Shown: one piece after another, positions 1 to 6,200 of the stretch | How positions within the stretch are numbered: the stretch's first letter is position 1 | Layout of the letters: every line of letters begins with the position of its first letter | Assembly (NCBI GenBank): GCA_003527885.1 | Contig: DPWB01000278.1 | Span: forward strand, 1-10,592 | DNA length: 10,592 bases | Origin: Candidatus Competibacteraceae bacterium | GTDB lineage: Bacteria; Pseudomonadota; Gammaproteobacteria; Competibacterales; Competibacteraceae | Reading direction: 5' to 3' | Notes under the pieces: generated by a model | Told to the model about the DNA's origin: nothing | What the model saw: the letters and a program-made list of their open reading frames with translations, nothing else | Database searches by the model: none | Position numbers and translations under genes: made by a program

Positions 1-60
1 GCGCCGGCTGGCTGCGGTCGGCCGTCCCGGCCGCGGACGCCGACACTTTGCCCGGTGCGG

Positions 61-861
61 CTAACGGGCCAATTCCGGCGTCAGGTGCGGCTGCATCTCT
101 TGCAGCAAGGCTTTGAACACTTTGGGGTTGCCGGCGACGATGTTGCCGGTTTTCATGAAATCGTTGCCCCCGCCGAAATCGCTGAGCAAACCGCCGGCCT
201 CCTGCACCAGCAGCGCGCCGCCCGCCAGATCCCACGGTTTCAAGCCGATCTCCCAGAAGGCGTCGAGCCGGCCCGCCGCGACGTAGGCCAAATCCAGCGA
301 GGCCGCTCCGGCGCGGCGGATTTCCACGCATTTGCCGAATAAATGGCCGAAGGCATTCAGATAAGCCGGTTGGTGCCGGGGATGGCGGAACGGAAAGCCG
401 GTGCCGAGCAAGGCGTTTTCCAGGGCGTTGACCCCGCTGACCCTGATGCGCCGGTCGTTCAGTTGCGCGCTGCCACCGCGCGAGGCGGTGAATAGCTCCT
501 GGCGGATCGGGTCGTAGACCAGCGCCGCTTCCAGCCGGTTCTTGTGGCGGAAGGCGATGGAGATGGCGAAGTGAGGGATACCGTGCAAGAAGTTAGTGGT
601 GCCGTCCAGCGGATCGATGACCCATTGGTACTCGTCCTGGCCGGGTTGTTCGCCGCTTTCCTCGGCCAGAATGCCGTGATTGGGATAGGTTTTGCGCAGG
701 GTTTGGATGATTTCGCGCTCGGCCTGCACGTCGGCTTCGCTGACAAAATCGTTGCGCTGTTTGGCGGTGACGTTGAGCCGTTCGAGGTGATCGAAATGGC
801 GCAGCAGGATGCGGCTGGCGCTGAGCGCGGCGCGCTGGGCGATGTGTAAAACTGGATTCAT
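61..861 (-). CDS. suhB: Inositol-1-monophosphatase family protein (SuhB)
   Basis: This 266-residue protein matches the usual length of SuhB (about 267). Members are Mg2+-dependent, Li+-sensitive phosphatases that hydrolyse myo-inositol 1-phosphate; enterobacterial SuhB also joins the rRNA antitermination complex. The metal-binding motifs are intact: AEES at residues 66-69, DPLDGTTNF at 83-91 and WDLAGG at 210-215. They supply the acidic ligands equivalent to E67, D84, D87 and D212 of E. coli SuhB. The ATG at 861-859 gives the canonical N-terminus (MNPVLHIAQRAA), although no strong Shine-Dalgarno sequence precedes it. The stop is TAG at 63-61. The gene lies 93 bases downstream of the broken Uma2 gene on the same strand. 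The family assignment is secure; whether this copy acts on inositol phosphate, in RNA metabolism or both cannot be told from the sequence. Confidence 0.95.
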   Translation of the reverse strand: MNPVLHIAQRAALSASRILLRHFDHLERLNVTAKQRNDFVSEADVQAEREIIQTLRKTYPNHGILAEESGEQPGQDEYQWVIDPLDGTTNFLHGIPHFAISIAFRHKNRLEAALVYDPIRQELFTASRGGSAQLNDRRIRVSGVNALENALLGTGFPFRHPRHQPAYLNAFGHLFGKCVEIRRAGAASLDLAYVAAGRLDAFWEIGLKPWDLAGGALLVQEAGGLLSDFGGGNDFMKTGNIVAGNPKVFKALLQEMQPHLTPELAR

Positions 862-954
862 GGCGGGTCGGATCGCTTTGCTGACACGGGGGCCGGGGTA
901 TCCGGCGCAAGCGCGCCATGATAGCAGACTGGAACCCGCTCGAACGGCAGCGGT

Positions 955-1538
955 TCAGGCGCTTGGCCATTCCACCTTGTCGTAAATCTCCGCCAGCGCC
1001 AGCGTGCAGTCGATGGAGGGCAAGCGCAACACGCCGTCCGGGCCGTCGCATTCCGCCAGCAGCCAGTGTTGTTGGTCGGGTTGTCGGCGATAAACGTCGA
1101 TATGGGGGCGGTTTTGCGCGATCGGCACGTATTCGGCCAGCGATTCCAGCTTGCGGTACTGCTCGAACTTGCGACCCCGGTCGTAAGCCTCGGTGGAGTG
1201 TCCGACAGCACCTCGACGATGAGGGTCGGATTCAGCAAGGTGTCGGGTTGGGCGTCGTCGAACCGGGCCTTGCCACAAACCACCACCACGTCCGGGTAGG
1301 TGTATCACCCGCTCGGACCCACCTTGACCCGCATGTCGTTGGCGTAGATTTTGCAAGGCTTTTTCTTGAATTGTTGGCGGATTTCCGCAAGGGTGTTGGC
1401 CACGATGAGGTTGTGCGACTCGTTGGCCCCTGTTATGGCGAAGGTTTCACCGTCGAAAAATTCGCTCTTGAAGTCGGCGCTGCGTTCGAGGGCCAGATAG
1501 TCCTCGGCGGCCAGATGGGGCTTGGGAAGCAGGGACAT
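955..1538 (-). pseudogene. Uma2 family (DUF820) putative restriction endonuclease-like protein, disrupted
   Basis: Joining three reading-frame segments gives about 194 codons, the normal size of Uma2/DUF820 proteins, which have a PD-(D/E)XK nuclease fold and unknown biological role. The ATG at 1538-1536 follows GGAGG with a 4-base gap and begins MSLLPKPHLAAEDYLALE, the typical family start. An in-frame TGA at 1307-1305 interrupts the conserved stretch between GPSG and YTYPDVVVV, where the family usually has a Leu or similar residue; TTA to TGA or CGA to TGA would explain it. Downstream, LIVEVLSD leaves frame at an AC duplication (GACAC on the minus strand, plus positions 1198-1202). Removing two bases restores STEAYDRGRKFEQY. 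The family's putative active-site D (YPD), E (VEVLS) and K (RGRKF) all survive in the remnant. The last frame ends at 955 with EWPSA. Sequencing error could explain one lesion, but two independent ones favour a decayed gene. Confidence 0.88.
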
Positions 1539-1722
1539 GTGGCCTCCACGGGCGATGGCTTGCAAGGCATTGCGCCACAACCCGCAACTGAAAGGTTCTG
1601 TGACACTCGTCGTCATAAGCGTGGCAACGGGGGCGGCGCACCACCCCGTTAACTGCTATTGTTTTGTGGTGAAGGGCAGGAATTAGCACGGCGTTATATT
1701 TAACTTGGACAGGGGCAAACTC

Positions 1723-2403
1723 ATGAATATCAAGATACTGGTTCTATCGGCGGCGGCGCTGGCGGCCTCAGCTCCGATGGCGGTCTCCGCCAGGGGGGCG
1801 GGAGACGATCTTCCGTTCAGGCTGATGCAGGAGGTCTTCAGGGGAACGCCGGTGGGCGATGTCATGGAACACGCTCCGCGCGGTGACCGCGATGGAAGGG
1901 ATGAGCGCGGGCGTTCCGGGAGACGCGATCGTTCCGACGCTGGTGACGGTGGGCCAAGCAGACAAGGTCACCGCAACGGTGACGGCGGTGATGACTGGCA
2001 GAGCCGGACGGGCGGTCGGAAGCAAAGTGGCGGTTTTGACGGCGGTAGTTCCGGCGGCGGTGGCGATGACTGGTGGAGCCGGATGGGTAACCGCGGGCGC
2101 GGCGGCGGTGATGGCAATGACGGTCAGGGAGGTCGCCGTGATCGGGACAATGACGACTGGGGGCGCAACCGGGGTCGGAACGATGACGCCGCCGATGGTC
2201 GCCGTGATCGGGGCAATGACGGCTGGGGGCGCAACCGGGGTCGGAACGATGACGCCGCCGGTGGTGGCCGGGACCGCGATGACGCCGCCGCAGGTTTTGG
2301 TGGCGGGCGCAATCGTGACAGTGGCGATGCAGGTCAAGGGCGCAAGCGCCACCGTGACGATGAGGCCGGAAATGGTCGCCGGCGTCGCCAGCAGGGAGAT
2401 TAA
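1723..2403 (+). CDS. Secreted Gly/Asp/Arg-rich low-complexity protein, function unknown
   Basis: This 226-residue protein was not recognised as a known family. The ATG at 1723 is chosen over the TTG at 1705 because it has AGGGG at 1711-1715 with a 7-base gap and because it starts a classic signal peptide: a Lys, then a hydrophobic Leu/Ala run, with likely cleavage after AVSA (residue 23). The mature part is almost wholly Gly, Asp, Arg, Asn and Ser. It contains two variants of a GDDW(Q/W)SR(T/M)G motif near residues 90 and 117, then two perfect-register 22-residue repeats at 137-180 containing DxWGRNRGRNDDAA. It looks disordered and both strongly acidic and basic, reminiscent of RGG-type chains, but exported. 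A TATATT at 1695-1700 could be a -10 box, without a good -35. The gene stands alone, divergent from the Uma2 remnant and closed by a terminator 12 bases after its stop. Two other frames are also open here; the signal peptide and terminator fit favour this frame. Confidence 0.75.
   Translation: MNIKILVLSAAALAASAPMAVSARGAGDDLPFRLMQEVFRGTPVGDVMEHAPRGDRDGRDERGRSGRRDRSDAGDGGPSRQGHRNGDGGDDWQSRTGGRKQSGGFDGGSSGGGGDDWWSRMGNRGRGGGDGNDGQGGRRDRDNDDWGRNRGRNDDAADGRRDRGNDGWGRNRGRNDDAAGGGRDRDDAAAGFGGGRNRDSGDAGQGRKRHRDDEAGNGRRRRQQGD
2131..2262 (+). repeat. Two tandem copies of a 66-bp in-frame repeat
   Basis: Copy 1 (2131-2196) and copy 2 (2197-2262) each begin GGTCGCCGTGATCGGG and end GACGCCGCC plus GAT or GGT. 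They differ at only a few bases (for example GGGACAA versus GGGGCAA, and GACGACTGG versus GACGGCTGG). Each unit encodes 22 residues of the form GRRDRxNDxWGRNRGRNDDAAx. A degenerate partial third copy (GGTGGCCGGGACCGCGATGACGCCGCC pattern) follows at 2263-2289. The near-identity points to recent duplication by slippage or unequal recombination inside the coding sequence. Confidence 0.92.
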
Positions 2404-2414
2404 GGGCCACTTAG

Positions 2415-2438
2415 ATCCGCCGTTCGGCGGATTTTTTT
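2415..2438 (+). terminator. Rho-independent terminator after the Gly/Asp/Arg-rich gene
   Basis: The arms ATCCGCCG (2415-2422) and CGGCGGAT (2425-2432) are perfectly complementary; the effective loop is about GTTC. They are followed directly by seven T (2432-2438). The element lies 12 bases after the stop of the upstream gene and just before the pspA promoter region, so it insulates the psp unit from read-through. Confidence 0.9.
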
Positions 2439-2449
2439 CAAAAATTAAA

Positions 2450-2464
2450 TTGAACAGTGTTCAA
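2450..2464. promoter_or_regulatory. Perfect palindrome upstream of pspA, candidate operator
   Basis: TTGAAC (2450-2455) and GTTCAA (2459-2464) form a perfect inverted repeat around a 3-base centre, 65 bases before the pspA start. The palindrome sits where a -35 element would lie for the TATACT at 2481-2486, the position expected of a repressor or activator site. The shape (two 6-base arms, odd centre) suits dimeric helix-turn-helix regulators such as the TetR class. The regulator is not encoded in the window, and a chance palindrome cannot be excluded. Confidence 0.5.
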
Positions 2465-2486
2465 GACATATATTCCTGACTATACT
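2460..2486 (+). promoter_or_regulatory. Candidate sigma70-type promoter for pspA
   Basis: TATACT at 2481-2486 is a good -10 hexamer. The nearest -35-like sequence, TTCAAG at 2460-2465, is one arm of the palindrome and leaves a short 15-base spacer, so an activator may be needed or another -35 may be used. No GG-N10-GC type sigma54 element, typical of enterobacterial pspA promoters, is seen between the terminator and the start codon. The leader would be about 35-40 nucleotides. Confidence 0.45.
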
Positions 2487-2528
2487 CGCGCTATTATTTC
2501 CATAAACTGTCACTATTTGGAGGCTAGC

Positions 2529-3209
2529 ATGGCCAGTCTGTTCAAGCGTATCAGCGATGTAATCAACGCCAACCTGAACGATCTAGTGGATCGAGTCGAA
2601 GACCCGGAGCGGATGATCAAGCAACTCATCCGGGAGATGGAGGAAAACATCAACAGCGCCCGTGAAGGCGTGATCGACGCCGTGGCCAGTGAAAAGCAGT
2701 TGGCCAAGGAGCTGGAAAATCAACGCCGTCAGGCCGAGGAATGGCAGGGTCGAGCGCGCCGGGCGCTGGAATCCGGCAACGAGGCGCTGGCGCGGGAAGC
2801 GTTGCTGCGTAAAAAGGAACACGATGGCGTCGTCGCCAACCTGGAAGCTTCCTGGGAGTCGGCCAAGCGCACCGGCGAACGGCTGAAGACCCAATTGCGC
2901 GCGCTGGAAATGAAACTGGAGGAGGCGCGACTCAAGAAAGGCAGCCTGGTGGCGCGGCAGCGCGCGGCGCAGGCGCGCGAGCAAATGGATCAGGTCCACG
3001 ACCGCTTCCAGACCGGCCTCGATCTCAATAACTCGCTCGGCCGGATGGCCGGCAAGGTGGATGAGATGGAAGCGCGGATGGAGGCGCGCGAGGAGCTGTA
3101 CGGGCAATACAGCCAGATCGAACGGGAATTTCTGAAAATGGAAGTCAACGGCGAAGTCGAGGCGGAGTTGGCGGCGCTCAAGCAGGAAGCGTTGCTGCGT
3201 AAGGATTGA
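2529..3209 (+). CDS. pspA: Phage shock protein A (PspA/IM30 family)
   Basis: This 226-residue protein has the standard PspA length (E. coli PspA is 222). PspA-family proteins are ESCRT-III-like coiled coils that bind the inner face of the cytoplasmic membrane, oligomerise into rods and rings, and preserve the proton-motive force under envelope stress. The N-terminal amphipathic helix (MASLFKRISDVINANLNDL) and the following VEDPERMIKQLIREMEENI are diagnostic. Residues from about 25 to 215 are continuous charged heptad-type helix, with the family's GNEALAREALLRKKEHD segment in the middle. There is no Vipp1-type C-terminal extension. The ATG at 2529 is preferred over an upstream in-frame start because TTGGAGG at 2517-2523 lies 5 bases before it and the N-terminus then aligns with the family. 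The next gene starts 40 bases after the stop with no terminator between, which suggests one transcript. No pspF, pspB or pspC is visible nearby. Confidence 0.95.
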   Translation: MASLFKRISDVINANLNDLVDRVEDPERMIKQLIREMEENINSAREGVIDAVASEKQLAKELENQRRQAEEWQGRARRALESGNEALAREALLRKKEHDGVVANLEASWESAKRTGERLKTQLRALEMKLEEARLKKGSLVARQRAAQAREQMDQVHDRFQTGLDLNNSLGRMAGKVDEMEARMEAREELYGQYSQIEREFLKMEVNGEVEAELAALKQEALLRKD

Positions 3210-3249
3210 ACTTGGGGCGCGGGTCGACGGTTAACAGGCGGTTTTCCCT

Positions 3250-6200
3250 ATGGATTGGACGTTTTTGTTGCTGCTGGCGGGGCTGTGGCTGCTGTCGCCG
3301 ATCATTCTCCTGATCGCGCTCGTCATCGCCCGGCATCAAGTGCGGATGTTGCGGGGCCGCTTGGCCGTCACGCCAGGCGCCAGCGCGTCGGTGCCGGGGC
3401 CGTCCGACCCGCCACCATCCCTGGCGACGGCGGGTGGTCAGTCGCGCTACGCGGCGATGGATTTGGAAAATCTAACGTTGCTGCGCTTGGAGTTGCAGCG
3501 GCTGCTGGATGCTGGCGAACTGAGCGAAGACCGCCATCGGCAACTGGCGGATGAGCTGGATCGGTTGTGGGAGAACCATCTGGGCGCGGGCGGCGCGGAA
3601 CCCGGTAATGAGCTTTGGCAGCGCCGTCGCGCGCTGGGATGGTTACTGTTAGCGCAAGCGGCGGCTAACCCGCCGGGGCCGCCGCCGTGGTCGACAGCCG
3701 TTCCGGCGCCGCCCGCTCCGCGCGTTGCTGGCGCGCCGCCACCGGCGGCCGTCCCCGAGAAAACGCCGCCGGTGATGCCGTTGCCGGCTCCGGCGGCGTG
3801 GACGGTCGCTCCGCTGGAGCCGCTATCACCGCCGTCCCTTGCGGCGCCTCGCGCTCCAAACCCAGACCGGCCGCTCGTCGGGCAACCTTTCTCACAGCCC
3901 GCCGCGCCGCTGGCGCGACCGGCGCCGCAGTCGATCCCAGAACTTGAAGTGGCCGGGGCCGACGACTGGCGTCCGACGCCGCCTAGTCCGCTGGAAAAGG
4001 CGCTACAAACCCTATCCGGCTGGCCGAAGTTGATCGCGCCGTTTCTGGCGCAGAACGTCGGCTGGTTCGTCGGCGGCTTCTGTTTTATCGCCGGCGCGTT
4101 GTTCCTGATCGCCAATACTTCCGGTTTTGTCAACGCCTTGGTGGTGTTCGCCAGCTTGTTCGGCGCGAGCGCCTTCCTGGTCTGGGCCGGTTACCAGTTC
4201 CGCCGCAAGCGCCCGGAACTGAAGGTGGCCAGCAGCATGTTGTTGGCGCTCGGGATGTTGTTGGCCCCGCTGGTGCTGGCGGTCGCCGTGCGGCTGGTGG
4301 TCGCCAGCCGCGGCGATCCGCTGTTGGCGGTCGTTGGCCTTGGAGCGACAGCGGCTACCCTGGCCGCTTTCGCCTGGGCGGCCCATCTGAGCAGCGCGCT
4401 GATGGACCGGGTATTGCTGGGCCGCTACGCTTGGCTGTTGACGGGGTTGGGCGCGCTGCAACTGGCCGCGCCGCTGGCCGGGTTCGCGCCGGACTGGCGG
4501 GTGTTGATGCTGTTGCACGCGCTGTTGCTGGGGCTGCTGGGCTACGGGTTGTGGGCGTTTTCGAACGGGTGGTTGCAGCGGTTGTTCGTGGATCGGCGGC
4601 TGACCACCTACTACGCCGCCGGGATGTTGGTCTATACCGCGACGGTATCGTTCGTTCATCTGACGTGGCTGTGGCCGGAACCTTTGCCGGACGGCTATGC
4701 GGGACCGTTCTTGATGGCGTTGTGCGCGCTGCTGTTGCCGGTGGATGCCGCTTTCAAGGAATGGGTCAACAAATACACTTTCCTGTCCCGCTTCACTTTT
4801 GTGCTCTACGGCTTGTCGGCGGTGGCGGTGGCCGCAGCGTTTCAAGCTATAGCGCCATTGTTGCTGACGCTGTTCTTGGGTGCGCTGCTGTATGGCTGGA
4901 TGACGTGGCGCTATCGGAGCTTGCCGCCGCTGTATCTGCTGCTTGGCTGCGTCGCCGGTTTATATGGGTCCAGCCTGTCGCATTGGTTGCCGCCGGCTTG
5001 GCACGGGTTGGCCAGCCAGCCGGGCCTGCTGGGGCTGGTGGCGCTAGGCCGTTGGGCGGATTCGCGCTGGCGGGCCATCGCCTTGCAGTGTTTCACGGTT
5101 TTCGCGCTGCTGCTGGTCGGCGTCGCCGCTTGGAGCGCGTGGTGGAGCGAACCCGGTTGGTTGGGCTTTGCGACCTTCTCGGCGGTGGCCGGGCTGGCTT
5201 ATTTGGCCTTGCGTTCGGTGCTGGCGCTTGCGGACGCCGAACCGCGCTGGAGCTATGGCGGTTACGGCGTGGCGGTGCTGGCGTCCGTGGCGATGGCCTA
5301 TCTGCCGGGCGGTTTCGGCCTGGATTGGGCGATGCGGACGGCTTACGGCTGGTTGGCGCTGGCGGCGCTGTGGTCGGCGCTGGGCTTGCACGATTCCCGG
5401 CAATCGGCCAACAGTCGCCGGGTGTGGGTGACGGGCGCGCTGGCGAATGTCCTGCTCGCGCTCGCACTGGTCGGGCTGGTGCGGTGGCCGACGCTGCTGG
5501 GCCGGCTAGAGCCGATCGTGTTGTTGGTGCTGGCGGGAGCGCTGCTGTCGTGGCTGAGTGTGGGTTTACGCTGGCGGGCGTTGTTCTATGGGGCGTTGGT
5601 TTGCGCCGCCGGGGTCGGGGTGCTGGTCAAGCGCGGTTATTTCCCGGCGCCGGGAACCGGTTTGGTCGAGTTTGTTTTGGCTGCGGCGCTGTGGGTGTTG
5701 CTGTGGCGTCTGGATTGGCGGCTGCGAGCGCGGCGCGCGCTACGGGGCGATGAGGCCGACAGTCCGCCGTCCGATTCGGTGGATACGCCTGCCTCGCTGT
5801 CTCTGGCCGACCTGATCCGGCAACCGCTGGAACAGGCCATGGCTTTGCTGTGGGCGGTCGGGCTGGTGCAACTCGGCCTGCGCTTTCTGGCCGGCGGTAT
5901 CTCGGCAAAATGGCCGGTAACGGCGGGGCTGGGCGTGGTGACCGGCTGGTTGTTGATCGGCCATTTCCACCTGTTCCGCTGGATGGCGCTGCCGTTCGCG
6001 CTGGGGCTGGCGGGGTTGCTGGCCGGATTGGAGCGGGTTGGGTTCACGCCGCCGTGGCTCGGCGCGGCGGGGGTGCTCTACGCCTTGCTGGTCTGGCGCG
6101 CGGGTGTCGCCCTGTTGGCGCAACCTTCGACCCAACGCTTGGCGCAGGTTTTGGGTTTCACCGTTCCCGGTGGCGCTGGCGGCAGCCGACTGGTCGAGGA

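Noticed and set aside
19..33. CGGCCG-TCC-CGGCCG hairpin downstream of suhB
   Set aside because: It is a short GC palindrome pair in very GC-rich sequence without a T run. It lies at the window edge, so its context is unknown.
932..956. Imperfect hairpin (GAACCCGCT / AGCGGTTC) at the end of the Uma2 remnant
   Set aside because: The stem has a bulge and no T run on either strand. Part of it lies in coding sequence, so it is not supported as a terminator.
4431..5753. 440-codon open frame on the plus strand in another phase within the giant gene
   Set aside because: It is Arg/Gly/Ala/Val-rich off-frame translation of GC-rich membrane-protein codons, with no recognisable motif and fully overlapped by the real frame.
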